55,909 nt of DNA from an uncultured Eubacterium sp. (GTDB taxonomy: Bacteria > Bacillota > Clostridia > Peptostreptococcales > Anaerovoracaceae): NCBI GenBank assembly GCA_937894585.1, contig CALBGO010000038.1, positions 1 to 55,909 of the forward strand. The letters run 5' to 3'. Within the stretch, counting starts at the first letter, position 1, and every line of letters begins with the position of its first letter. The translations under genes were made by a program, and so were the position numbers. Below, one piece after another: positions 17,002-26,012 of the stretch. Below the pieces are notes generated by a model. It had not been told where the DNA came from. It worked only from the letters and a program-made list of their open reading frames with translations, and made no database searches.

Positions 17002-17628
17002 TTATGTTTCTATTTTGTACTGAATGGCATTGACAATAGCTGCAGCAATGTTGCTTCCGCCTTTTCGCCCCCTCGCAACAATAGCGGGAACACCCAGCTC
17101 GATAATCTTCTCCTTGGACTCAACTACATTGACAAAGCCCACCGGTACGCCGATTACAGCCGCAGGGTTAAGTTTACCCGCTTTCACCAGATCATAGATG
17201 GAAAGAAGGGCCGTCGGCGCATTTCCGATAGCAAAAATCACCGGTCTGTCCAGCTTTGCAGCTTTTTCCATACTGACAAGAGAACGGGTTACGCCCCGTT
17301 CCTTTGCCTCGGAAGCTACATCTTCGTCCCCGATAAAGCACAGAACCTTGCCGCCGAAGGCTTCAATTCTTTTTTTATTGATACCGGCCTGAGCCATTTT
17401 CGTATCGGTTACAATATAAGCGCCCGCTTTTATGGCATCCTGCACCGTTTCGATAATACCCTCTGTAAAATAAAGGCTGTCCGCATACTCAAAATCGGCA
17501 GATGTATGAATGCAGCGTTTAATGACCGCTTCATAACGGGGATCAAGTTCCTTATCGCCTAAAATCTCTGTAATAATCTCAAAACTTCTGGTTTCGATTT
17601 CATTCGGTCTGATGTTTTCTATCTTCAT
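17002..17628 (-). CDS. cbiC: Cobalt-precorrin-8 methylmutase
   Basis: A 208-residue enzyme that moves the C11 methyl group to C12 to give cobyrinic acid. The catalytic His is seen in the RCIHTSADFEYAD motif (residue 41). The family blocks VTDTKMAQAGI, IGNAPTALLS and IGVPVGFVNVVESKE are also present. It is the last gene of the large operon; its ATG overlaps the stop of the adenosyltransferase gene by one base. Confidence 0.95.
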   Translation of the reverse strand: MKIENIRPNEIETRSFEIITEILGDKELDPRYEAVIKRCIHTSADFEYADSLYFTEGIIETVQDAIKAGAYIVTDTKMAQAGINKKRIEAFGGKVLCFIGDEDVASEAKERGVTRSLVSMEKAAKLDRPVIFAIGNAPTALLSIYDLVKAGKLNPAAVIGVPVGFVNVVESKEKIIELGVPAIVARGRKGGSNIAAAIVNAIQYKIET

Positions 17629-18164
17629 TACGCTTCAATACCTGCCCTTGCCGGAATTCCCTTGTCATAAGGATGTTTTACCTTGTCAATTCTGGATACA
17701 TAGTCCGCCAGCTCTTCAAGCTCCGGAGTCGGATATCTGCCGGTCAGAACAACCTCCAGCTTCTCCGGTCTGTTTTTTAGAAAATCTACGATAACCTGAC
17801 CGTCAAGAAGTCCTGCTTCGATAGCGCCCAGAGCTTCATCCAGCACTACCATATCGTAATGGTCATTCTGAATCATCTGCAGCATATCTTCCACTTCCTT
17901 CTGGCTTACCGCTCTTGTTTCCGCTTTTTCCTCTTCGGTCATCTGAAAAGAAAACTTTTTAATCGGCTTTGTTCCAAGCACTTCAATACCCGGAAGTTCT
18001 CTGAGGATCTTAAGCTCGCTGCTTGTACCTGACTTTAGAAACTGCATAAACAGAACATGCAGTCCGTAGCCGCAGGCTCTTACAGTCAGTCCTACAGAAC
18101 ATGTGGTTTTACCCTTTCCCTCGCCGCAGTAAATGTGTACCAATCCTAAATCATTCTTTTTCAT
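17628..18164 (-). CDS. cobO: ATP:corrinoid adenosyltransferase (CobA/CobO/BtuR type)
   Basis: A 178-residue cytoplasmic enzyme that transfers the adenosyl group of ATP to reduced corrinoid cobalt. The P-loop GEGKGKTT (residues 14-21) follows the normal VHIYC start, and DMVVLDEALGAIEAGLL and EVVLTGRYPTPELEELADYVSRI are family motifs. It sits between cbiP and cbiC, with 18 bases to the cbiP stop. Confidence 0.94.
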   Translation of the reverse strand: MKKNDLGLVHIYCGEGKGKTTCSVGLTVRACGYGLHVLFMQFLKSGTSSELKILRELPGIEVLGTKPIKKFSFQMTEEEKAETRAVSQKEVEDMLQMIQNDHYDMVVLDEALGAIEAGLLDGQVIVDFLKNRPEKLEVVLTGRYPTPELEELADYVSRIDKVKHPYDKGIPARAGIEA

Positions 18165-18182
18165 CGTGCTTCTCCTTTTATA

Positions 18183-19628
18183 TTATTTTATCAGACTGTA
18201 AATCAGATCCATATCCAGAGCCTGCCGCAAACCGTCTGCCAGAATGTCATACTGACTCTGCTTATATGCGTCCACATCAAAGGCTTTTACATCGGAGAAA
18301 TCCAGTCCTTTAGCGGAAAGCAGCGCCTTCACCACCGTCAGTGCAATTTCCTCTTTGTCAAAAATCCCATGAATATAGGTTCCGTATACATTGCCTTCAT
18401 TTATGATATTGCCGGAAACTCCCGAAACACCCATATGGATTTCATAACCCTGATAAGTTTTACCCGAAAGCTCCGAAAAGATACCTTCTACATTACTAAG
18501 TACCCCGACTGCGTTGGTTCTAACCTTTTCATTTTCAAAAACTGTACTGTGAGGAAGAAGTCCGATACCGCTCATGGTGCCGCCGTGCTCTACGCCGTTT
18601 GGATCTGACAGAGACCGGCCCAGCATCTGATATCCTCCGCAAATTCCGAAAATCGGCTTTCCTTTCGCATGGAATTTGAGAACAGCAGCTTCCAGTCCCG
18701 ACTGACGCAGCCACAGAAGATCCGCCATAGTATTCTTAGTCCCCGGCAGAATGATCATATCCGGATTTCCGAGCTCGCTTACGGAGCCCACATAGCGTAC
18801 TTCCACTCCTTCGATGTACTCAAAAGGATTAAAATCGGTAAAGTTGGAAATTCTCGGCACGCGGATTACCGCAATGTCTATAAGCGCATCTCCCTTTCTG
18901 TTTGCAAACCTGTCAGTCAAACTGTCTTCATCGTCAAGATCAAGGTCCATATAAGGAACCACCCCTGCCACAGGTACATGAATGATATCCTCAAGCATAC
19001 GAAGTCCCGGCTCCAAAATTGTTACATCACCGCGGAACTTATTGATAATAACCCCTTTGACTCTTTCTCTTTCTTCTTCATTAAACAGCAGCATAGTGCC
19101 CGCCAAAGATGCAAAGACGCCGCCCCTGTCAATATCTCCCACAAGAAGCACCGGTGCATCAGCCATCTTTGCCATACCCATATTGACAAGATCATCTTCC
19201 TTCAGATTGATTTCCGCAGGACTTCCCGCCCCTTCCATGACGATGACATCATATTCTTCCGAAAGACTGTCAAAAGCCTTTCGGATATTTTCTCTAAACT
19301 TGCTTTTTTCCCGGTAAAAATCCTTTGCAGAGAAATTCCCAAAGACCTCGCCGTTGATAATAACCTGTGAGCCTTGGTCACTGGTCGGTTTCAGCAGAAT
19401 GGGATTCATACGGCAGTCCGGCTCAATCCGGCATGCCTCTGCCTGCATGACCTGAGCTCTGCCCATTTCCATGCCGTCCTTTGTGATATAGGAATTCAGA
19501 GCCATATTCTGCGCTTTGAAAGGCGCCACTTTATACCCGTCTTGTTTCAGAATTCTGCAAAGCCCTGCGGTCAGTACGCTTTTTCCCGCATTGGAGCAGG
19601 TACCCAGTACCATAATTGTCTTAGCCAT
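18183..19628 (-). CDS. cbiP: Adenosylcobyric acid synthase, glutamine-hydrolysing
   Basis: A 481-residue enzyme that amidates positions b, d, e and g of the corrin using glutamine and ATP. The N-terminal synthetase domain begins with GTCSNAGKS (residues 9-17) and has VMEGAGSPAEINL and GDIDRGGVFAS. The C-terminal class I glutaminase has the Cys nucleophile in FGICGGYQMLG (Cys330) and the His in GTYIHGIFD (His420). It lies 11 bases after cobD. Confidence 0.95.
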   Translation of the reverse strand: MAKTIMVLGTCSNAGKSVLTAGLCRILKQDGYKVAPFKAQNMALNSYITKDGMEMGRAQVMQAEACRIEPDCRMNPILLKPTSDQGSQVIINGEVFGNFSAKDFYREKSKFRENIRKAFDSLSEEYDVIVMEGAGSPAEINLKEDDLVNMGMAKMADAPVLLVGDIDRGGVFASLAGTMLLFNEEERERVKGVIINKFRGDVTILEPGLRMLEDIIHVPVAGVVPYMDLDLDDEDSLTDRFANRKGDALIDIAVIRVPRISNFTDFNPFEYIEGVEVRYVGSVSELGNPDMIILPGTKNTMADLLWLRQSGLEAAVLKFHAKGKPIFGICGGYQMLGRSLSDPNGVEHGGTMSGIGLLPHSTVFENEKVRTNAVGVLSNVEGIFSELSGKTYQGYEIHMGVSGVSGNIINEGNVYGTYIHGIFDKEEIALTVVKALLSAKGLDFSDVKAFDVDAYKQSQYDILADGLRQALDMDLIYSLIK

Positions 19629-19639
19629 TTCCTCTTACC

Positions 19640-20746
19640 TCATTTCTTTCTGCCGTACTTTTTCTGTTCTTCTCCATGCGCTGCTTTCCGTTCTTTCTGC
19701 TGATCCGCAATCTTTTCAAGACAGCTGAGCAGATAAGCGTTTTCAGCTTCTGTCCGGACAGCAACTCGATAATAGTGTTCATCCAGTGTGATATAATTGG
19801 CGCAGCTTCTGATCATAATATCAAATTTTCTCAGAGGCTGCACAAGTTCTGTTTCGCTTCTGAAAAAAATATAATTTGCCTTTGTATCATAAACCCGGTA
19901 TCCGAGCCGTTTCAGTGCCTCTGTCATAATCTGCCGGTTTTTCCGGATATATTCTTTGGTCTTTTCTATAAACCCGTCAACTGTAAGAGCAGCACACCCT
20001 GCCTTTGAAGCTGCGGTAGACACCGCCCAAGGCTGCAGCATACTGCGGATTTTTTCCGCAGTTTCCGAACATCCGCAGATACAGTATCCCAGACGAAGAC
20101 CCGCCATTGCGTAAATCTTCGTAAATGCCTTCAGAACAATTACATTGGGAAGTTCCGCAATCTCACTCATCACCGAATAGGATTCCTCCTCGTCCAGAAA
20201 CTCCGTAAAGCACTCGTCTATAACCAGCACCGCGCCGCAGGCTCTGCACTTTTCCGCAATGGAAAGAACCAGCTCTTTTCCTACAGGAATTCCTGTAGGA
20301 TTGTTGGGATTGCAAAGAAACATCATATCCACGGTTTCGTCAATTGCATAAAGCACTGTTTCGTCTAAAATAAAGCCCTTTTCTTCGGTCAGAAGGTGAC
20401 GGCGTATCTTGCAGTCTGCTGCTCCGAGCGCTTCTTCATACTCGGAAAAAGTCGGTGAAACAATCAGCGCCTCCTTGGGCCGAAGGGCAAGGGGAATGCG
20501 AAAAATGATATCCGCCGCACCATTTCCGCAGCAGATGCGATCCTCACTTACACCGTGAAACCTTCCGATAGCCGTCGTCAGCTCCCTGTTAAAAGGGTCC
20601 GGATAGCTTTCGTATTTATCTATGTTTTCTATAATTGCATATTTTACTTCCTCCGGCATACCCAGAGGATTCAGATTTGCTGAAAAATCATAAACCTTAT
20701 GGTTAAATTTATAAATATTACCGCCGTGTACTTCTTTCATTCTCAT
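19640..20746 (-). CDS. cobD: L-threonine-O-3-phosphate decarboxylase
   Basis: A 368-residue PLP-dependent enzyme of the histidinol-phosphate aminotransferase fold that makes the aminopropanol phosphate arm of cobalamin. It starts with VHGGNIYKF and has FSANLNPLG, FLCNPNNPTG, VLVIDECFTEF and the PLP lysine in KAFTKIYAMAGLRLGY (Lys210). The start overlaps the cbiB stop by four bases (ATGA). It acts with CbiB. Confidence 0.93.
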   Translation of the reverse strand: MRMKEVHGGNIYKFNHKVYDFSANLNPLGMPEEVKYAIIENIDKYESYPDPFNRELTTAIGRFHGVSEDRICCGNGAADIIFRIPLALRPKEALIVSPTFSEYEEALGAADCKIRRHLLTEEKGFILDETVLYAIDETVDMMFLCNPNNPTGIPVGKELVLSIAEKCRACGAVLVIDECFTEFLDEEESYSVMSEIAELPNVIVLKAFTKIYAMAGLRLGYCICGCSETAEKIRSMLQPWAVSTAASKAGCAALTVDGFIEKTKEYIRKNRQIMTEALKRLGYRVYDTKANYIFFRSETELVQPLRKFDIMIRSCANYITLDEHYYRVAVRTEAENAYLLSCLEKIADQQKERKAAHGEEQKKYGRKK

Positions 20747-21702
20747 ATTACCAGCATCGTTCTGATTCCAAGAAAGACAGCAAGAGAAACTGCCGCCGCG
20801 CCGTACATCAGTCTGACTGCGCGCGGAATATCTTCCGATTCAACTGCCCTTCCGAAATCTCCGATGGTCTTCTTCTTGTATAGTTTTCCAAAATAGTAAG
20901 CGTCTCCCGCCAGCTGAATATGCAGCGCGCCTGCACATGCCGATTCAGGGTGGGCGCTGTTGGGACTTGCATGATTATGCCGGTCTCTTTTGTAAATACG
21001 CCATGCATTTTTTCCGTCAAAGCCTGTAAAAATAGCTCCGATAATCATAAACAGTCCGGTAAGTCTTGCAGGAATATAGTTGAATGCGTCGTCTGCCAAA
21101 GCAGAAAACCTACCAAAATTGATATAGTTCTCATTCTTATATCCTACCATAGAATCCAGCGTATTTACACCCTTATATAAAAATCCAAGAGGTGCGCCTC
21201 CGATTGCCATAAACAGCATAGGAGCAATGACCCCGTCGGAAGCGTTTTCTGCAACAGTTTCCACTACCGCTTTGGTAATTTGTGTAAAGTTCAGATTCTC
21301 CGTATCTCTTCCTACAATCCAGGAGAGATATTTTCGCGCGCCGGCAAGATCGCCGTCTTTGATATGACGATATACCCGCATACTTTCATCCTTCAAAGAT
21401 TTTGCAGCCAGAATCTGATAGCAGAACAAAAGCTCCGCCCCGTACCGCAGCCATGGATGAATGGCGCCCAAGGCTTTCAGGAGCAGAAAGGGCACGATAA
21501 AAGAAAGACTCACCACCGCCGCCCACAGAAAAAAACCTGCTGTCCGCTCTCCTCGTTCCGTCCTTGAAAAAACTTTTCTCAGCAGCTTTTCCAAAGCGCT
21601 GATGAAATTCCCGATCAGACAGACCGGATGAGGAAACCCGTGGGGATCTCCCAGAATGCAGTCCAAAAAAAATGCCGCGAGCAAAACAATGACTATTTCC
21701 AT
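20743..21702 (-). CDS. cbiB: Adenosylcobinamide-phosphate synthase
   Basis: A 319-residue integral membrane protein that joins the aminopropanol arm to adenosylcobyric acid. It shows the N-terminal LDCILGDPHGFPHPV motif, the VAENASDGVIAPM block, LDSMVGYKNENY, and SPNSAHPESACAGAL. I place the start at 21702 (MEIVIVLL), preceded by GGAGGGAAGCC and overlapping the cbiA end by 10 bases. The frame is open to 21864 but that extension only reads through cbiA. Confidence 0.93.
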   Translation of the reverse strand: MEIVIVLLAAFFLDCILGDPHGFPHPVCLIGNFISALEKLLRKVFSRTERGERTAGFFLWAAVVSLSFIVPFLLLKALGAIHPWLRYGAELLFCYQILAAKSLKDESMRVYRHIKDGDLAGARKYLSWIVGRDTENLNFTQITKAVVETVAENASDGVIAPMLFMAIGGAPLGFLYKGVNTLDSMVGYKNENYINFGRFSALADDAFNYIPARLTGLFMIIGAIFTGFDGKNAWRIYKRDRHNHASPNSAHPESACAGALHIQLAGDAYYFGKLYKKKTIGDFGRAVESEDIPRAVRLMYGAAAVSLAVFLGIRTMLVI

Positions 21703-23147
21703 GGCTTCCCTCCGTATGCACAGCAGGCTTTCACAAAGTTTTCCGCAAAAGCAATATTCCCCCACAGATGCAGATGAGGATAGCCTGCAAAGTATGTCTC
21801 TGACGCCTGTATCGTCTGCCAGGTCCGCTTTCCTTTCTCTGCCGTAAACCCATCGCCGTGACAATTGCTGTCACTGTAGTGAAATTCATGACATCGGATA
21901 GAGTCTCCTTTTCCGCACATCAGATTTTCTCTGTTTGCTGTCAGAGTTTTGTAGCCGAAACGAACCAGTCCCTGCGTCATATGAGAGCTTCCCGGCAGCG
22001 CCCCTGCCGTTTCATAAACAAATCCGTCTTTTTCAATGGACTCGCACAGATACATAAACCCGCCGCACTCTGCAAAGGTTGGAAGCCCGTCAAGCACAGC
22101 CTCTTTTACCTCCCGAAGCATCGCCTGATTTTCCGAAAGCTCTTTCAGATGCTCCTCAGGATATCCTCCCCCCAGATAAAGTCCGCTGATATGTTCGGGA
22201 AGCTTTTCATCTTTCAGAGGCGAAAAAAACACGATTTCCGCACCCAGCTTTTCCAGAAGTCTGAAATTGTCTTCATAGTAAAAGCAGAACGCCTTATCCC
22301 TTGCCGCAGCGATGCGGGGTTTCTCTTTCTCAAAGACGACCGACTTAACCGAAATTTCCTCAAATTCCAAAGCCGGCGCAGATTGTGAAAGCTTTAGAAT
22401 TCCCTCTATATCCAGACTGTCTGCGGCAGCTGCTCCGAGAACTTCTGTTTTCTCTTTCAGATCCGCCACTTCATCCGCCGTTACCAGCCCCAAATGGCGG
22501 CTTCCGAGCTCCGCTTCGGGAATCCTCGGCAGATATCCGTATACTTTAACATCAGGGAATGTTTCCTCGATCATCTTCCTGTAAACAGGATACATACCAG
22601 AAGAACACTGATTCAAAATCACACCTTTTATATTGTTTTCTGCGTAGTTCAGATACCCCGAAAGCTCCGCCAGAAGGGACAGGCTCTTGCCCCGAACACC
22701 CATAACCAGAATTTCCGGCGTCTTTGTTACCCGGGCAATATGGTTTGCAGAAAAATCGTCATCGGTAAAACCTAAACCGTCATACAGCCCCATAACCCCT
22801 TCGATAACGGAAATATCCGCACCTTTTCCGTTTTCCGCAAGCAGATATTTCACGGTGTTTTCTCCGCAGAGAAATAAATCCAGATTTCTTGATTTCGTTC
22901 CGATAATCTCACTGTGAAACATAGGGTCAATGTAGTCCGGACCGCATTTAAAGCCAGTGGCTTTTATACCTTTTAGAATAAATGCTTTTAAGAGCGCGCA
23001 GGTGACTGTGGTTTTTCCGCAGCCGCTTCCGGTGCCTGCCAGCATAATTCTGTTGATACAACGCTTCCTATGACCGCCATCACTGCTCATATTATGGTCG
23101 GTCTGTCTATCAATTTGGCTGTCGATTAGGCTTTCTCTATTGGACAT
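21693..23147 (-). CDS. cbiA: Cobyrinic acid a,c-diamide synthase
   Basis: A 484-residue glutamine-dependent synthetase that amidates the a and c side chains. The P-loop GTGSGCGKTT lies at residues 38-47, after a 30-residue charged N-terminal extension beyond the usual start. Family blocks include KCGPDYIDPMFH and VIEGVMGLYDG. The glutaminase Cys is in FAECGGFMYLCE and the late His pair in FAGYPHLHLWGN. AAGGGAG precedes the ATG at 23147; a shorter start at 23090 is possible. It overlaps cbiET by 11 bases. Confidence 0.93.
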   Translation of the reverse strand: MSNRESLIDSQIDRQTDHNMSSDGGHRKRCINRIMLAGTGSGCGKTTVTCALLKAFILKGIKATGFKCGPDYIDPMFHSEIIGTKSRNLDLFLCGENTVKYLLAENGKGADISVIEGVMGLYDGLGFTDDDFSANHIARVTKTPEILVMGVRGKSLSLLAELSGYLNYAENNIKGVILNQCSSGMYPVYRKMIEETFPDVKVYGYLPRIPEAELGSRHLGLVTADEVADLKEKTEVLGAAAADSLDIEGILKLSQSAPALEFEEISVKSVVFEKEKPRIAAARDKAFCFYYEDNFRLLEKLGAEIVFFSPLKDEKLPEHISGLYLGGGYPEEHLKELSENQAMLREVKEAVLDGLPTFAECGGFMYLCESIEKDGFVYETAGALPGSSHMTQGLVRFGYKTLTANRENLMCGKGDSIRCHEFHYSDSNCHGDGFTAEKGKRTWQTIQASETYFAGYPHLHLWGNIAFAENFVKACCAYGGKPWK

Positions 23148-24471
23148 ATTTTCTCCCTTTGATAATGTAGACCGGATTTTCTGCCTGCATCAGATGATAC
23201 CTTCCCAGTTTCTGTGCGGAAGATATATTAACGCAGGTGATTTCCGTTTCCAGATTCATCTCTCTGCATACAGCTGTAGCCTGTGAAATAGTTTCAAGAG
23301 TCACCGCCGTAATGACAAAGACCGCAGTTTCGCTGCGCTTTAGAACTGTTTCCATAATTTCTTTCAAGTTGCCGGTGCTGCCGCCGATAAAAACCTTATC
23401 CGCAGGCGGAAAATCTTCCATTCCGACAGGTGCAAGACCTTCCTTAATTAAGATATTTCTTGCTCCTGTCTTCTCCATATTTTCCCGCACCAGTTTGACT
23501 GCTTCCGGATTTTTTTCTACACCGTATACCGTGGATTCACAGGCCTTCAAAGCCATGGCGCAGGTAACCGAACCGGTACCCGCTCCGATATCGTAAACAA
23601 CATCGGACGGTGCAATTTCCAAAGCTGCAACCGACAGGTTACGGACAGCCTCTTTGGTCATAGGACTTTTCCCCCGGACAAAATCGCTGTCTTTCAAGGT
23701 TTTATATCGGTTTACATAATTTTCATTTTCGACAACTACTACAGCAAGGTCGTCAAATTCCATCTCTGCAAGTTCAGCCGGCTTTCCGCTGACAATCCGC
23801 TCCCCTGCTTCAGACAAATGCTCTCCTATGCGAACTGTTACTTCAGTCAGTCCCGCATCCAAAAGCTGACCTGCGATATGGTGAGCACGCAGGCTCCCGC
23901 CGGTAAGAGCAAACACCTTCCTGTTGTAGCAGACATAGGGCACAATAGATGCTTTCCTGCCGTGAAGACTGATTAATTTCATATCTTCATATCCTGTCTT
24001 AAGCTTTGCCGCAAAATAAGACAGGCTGCCGATGCCGCACAAAAATTCCGTCTGTATATTCGGATGCAGCCGCTTTTTCAGTGTGGAAGCAATGCTGTAG
24101 AATCCGGTATCCCCGGAAGCCGCCACGCAGACCGTCATACCTTCTTCTGACCGTTCGTTGAGCCAGGCTACTGTGTCCGTCACACCCATAATACGCACTT
24201 TTTCCAAGTCCGCTGCCGCCTGCTCCGTCATCTTTGGATCTGCTTCCCGTTTCTGCAATAAACTGCCTGCCAAAACCCTATTCTCCCAAGCTGCGCCTGA
24301 AGCGGAGACGACCTGATTCTGTATCTGTTCCCTGCCGGCAATCAGCTGACGCAGCGGCTCTGCAAGCCTTTCTGCCGTCAGCACCAGATCGGCTGACAGC
24401 ACCGCCTCTTTCATGCGGTCTGTATAAAGGTCCGAAGCTCCCGGACCTGCTCCAATTACGGTGACTTTCAT
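23137..24471 (-). CDS. cbiET: Fused cobalt-precorrin-7 C5-methyltransferase and C15-methyltransferase/decarboxylase
   Basis: A 444-residue fusion (CobL type). The N-terminal half is a tetrapyrrole methylase (VTVIGAGPGASDLYTDRM, AASGDTGFYSIAS) corresponding to CbiE. The C-terminal half, from about residue 250, is a Rossmann methyltransferase corresponding to CbiT (MTKEAVRNLSVAAL, VVYDIGAGTGSVT, ADKVFIGGSTGN). It methylates C5 and C15 and decarboxylates the acetate side chain. I start it at 24471 (MKVTVIGAG), the family start; the frame runs on to 24510 into the repeat-rich spacer. It is the first gene after that spacer. Confidence 0.93.
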   Translation of the reverse strand: MKVTVIGAGPGASDLYTDRMKEAVLSADLVLTAERLAEPLRQLIAGREQIQNQVVSASGAAWENRVLAGSLLQKREADPKMTEQAAADLEKVRIMGVTDTVAWLNERSEEGMTVCVAASGDTGFYSIASTLKKRLHPNIQTEFLCGIGSLSYFAAKLKTGYEDMKLISLHGRKASIVPYVCYNRKVFALTGGSLRAHHIAGQLLDAGLTEVTVRIGEHLSEAGERIVSGKPAELAEMEFDDLAVVVVENENYVNRYKTLKDSDFVRGKSPMTKEAVRNLSVAALEIAPSDVVYDIGAGTGSVTCAMALKACESTVYGVEKNPEAVKLVRENMEKTGARNILIKEGLAPVGMEDFPPADKVFIGGSTGNLKEIMETVLKRSETAVFVITAVTLETISQATAVCREMNLETEITCVNISSAQKLGRYHLMQAENPVYIIKGRKYVQ

Positions 24472-24494
24472 ACTTTCGTTTCCCTGTTCTTCCC

Positions 24495-24745
24495 CTGACA
24501 AGACTGACAAAATATATTGATTGTGTCAGTTTTGCCAGCTTTTTTCATTTAATGACTGACAGAACTGATACAATCCAAGAAAAAAGTCAGTTTTGTCAGG
24601 ATATGCGATATAAACTGTTGTATTTTAGACTGAAATACTGACAGTTTGGATTCAAAATCAATTTTTTGTCAGTTTTTCATAATCATGTCCTTGCGTTTGG
24701 ACTCCAAAACTGACAAAAGTTCTTCAGCACACGAAATATGTCAGT
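24495..24745. repeat. Array of four CTGACA...TGTCAG inverted-repeat units
   Basis: The hemL-cbiET spacer carries four inverted pairs: ACTGACA 24503-24509 with TGTCAGT 24524-24530; a 13-bp pair 24556-24568 with 24587-24599, with one wobble position; ACTGACA 24637-24643 with TGTCAGT 24667-24673; and ACTGACA 24709-24715 with TGTCAGT 24739-24745. An extra CTGACA lies at 24495. Loop lengths are 14, 18, 23 and 23 bases. The spacer is transcribed leftward if the operon is continuous. No protein, tRNA or riboswitch is recognisable in it. The function is unknown; operators, mRNA processing hairpins or small inserted elements are all possible. Confidence 0.7.
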
Positions 24746-24746
24746 C

Positions 24747-26012
24747 TTATTCCTCCAATGCCTTTTCATAGGCTGCGATGGTTCTGTCCAATTCCTCTTT
24801 TGTAAAGCAGCTGTTTAAGAACATCGCTTCGTACTGAGACGGTGCTGTATAGATGCCGGCTGCAAGAAGTCTTTCAAAAACATGGCTGAAGCCTTCTGTA
24901 TCGGACTTGCATGCGCTGTCGTAATCGGTTACCGGATCGAAAGTGTTAAACATACAAACCAGAGAACCGATCTGATTGACTGTACGGCCGCCGCTGATGC
25001 GCCGCAGTCCATCTGCCAGATACTTTCCCATCTCGTTAATGCGGTCGTAAATACCGGGGTCTGCAAGGAGCTGCTTTAAGGTTTCAATACCTGCCGTCAT
25101 TGCAATCGGATTTCCGGACAGAGTTCCTGCTTGATATACACTGCCCATCGGAGAAACACATTCCATAATTTCTTTTCTGCCGCCGTAAGCGCCTACCGGC
25201 ATACCGCCGCCGATAATTTTTCCGTAAGTTGCCAAGTCAGGTGTTACACCGAAAAATTCAGCTGCTCCGCCAAAAGCAAGACGGAATCCGGTAATGACTT
25301 CGTCGAAGATAAGCAGTGCTTCATACTTATCGCAAAGCGCTCTAAGTCCCTGCAGAAATCCCGGTTCTGCGGGAACTACACCCATATTGGCGGCAGCAGC
25401 TTCCACAATAACACAAGCAACGTCATCTGCATTGTTTTTCATCAAAGCTTCTACACCGGCAAGATCATTGTAGCGGGCAAGAAGGGTGTCCTCGGCAGCC
25501 CCTTTTGTCACACCGGCGCTGTCCGGATCTCCGAAAGTCATAGCGCCGGAGCCTGCTTTTACCAGCATGGCATCGCTGTGACCGTGATAGCAGCCTTCAA
25601 ACTTGATAATCTTGTTCTTTTTCGTATATCCCCGCGCAAGACGAAGGGCGCTCATGACAGCCTCTGTACCGCTGTTTACCATACGAATCATTTCGATATG
25701 AGGAACATTTTCGCAGATTAACTCCGCAAGCTCCACTTCAAGTTCTGTGCAGGCGCCAAAGCTGAGCCCCTTTTCCACCCTTTTCTGCACGGCGGAAATC
25801 ACCTTGGGATCAGCGTGACCTAAAATCATCGGCCCCCATGAACCTACATAATCCAGATATTCTTTTCCTTCTGTATCGTAAATTTTATTACCGCGGGCTT
25901 CTTCAATAAAACGAGGGGTAAGACCTACTGACTTAAACGCTCTGACCGGGCTGTTCACGCCGCCGGGCATTACCTTTTTTGCTCTTTCAAATAATTTTTC
26001 ACAATCCTTCAT
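24747..26012 (-). CDS. hemL: Glutamate-1-semialdehyde 2,1-aminomutase
   Basis: A 421-residue PLP enzyme making 5-aminolevulinate in the C5 pathway. It shows the PGGVNSPVRAF start, MVNSGTEAVMSALRLARGYT, FEGCYHGHSDAMLVKAGSG, IFDEVITGFR and the PLP-lysine segment YGKIIGGGMPVGAYGG. I start it at 26012 (MKDCEKLFERA), overlapping the hemB stop by one base (TGATG); the frame runs on to 26114 only through hemB. It is followed by the repeat-rich spacer, which divides the operon in two. Confidence 0.95.
   Translation of the reverse strand: MKDCEKLFERAKKVMPGGVNSPVRAFKSVGLTPRFIEEARGNKIYDTEGKEYLDYVGSWGPMILGHADPKVISAVQKRVEKGLSFGACTELEVELAELICENVPHIEMIRMVNSGTEAVMSALRLARGYTKKNKIIKFEGCYHGHSDAMLVKAGSGAMTFGDPDSAGVTKGAAEDTLLARYNDLAGVEALMKNNADDVACVIVEAAAANMGVVPAEPGFLQGLRALCDKYEALLIFDEVITGFRLAFGGAAEFFGVTPDLATYGKIIGGGMPVGAYGGRKEIMECVSPMGSVYQAGTLSGNPIAMTAGIETLKQLLADPGIYDRINEMGKYLADGLRRISGGRTVNQIGSLVCMFNTFDPVTDYDSACKSDTEGFSHVFERLLAAGIYTAPSQYEAMFLNSCFTKEELDRTIAAYEKALEE

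Noticed and set aside
18669..19370. Plus-strand open frame of 233 codons opposite cbiP
   Set aside because: Antisense shadow; cbiP is intact and conserved through the whole stretch.
24495..24745. CRISPR array
   Set aside because: The repeated units are short inverted pairs with unequal spacing, not direct repeats of 25-35 bases with uniform spacers, and no cas gene is near.
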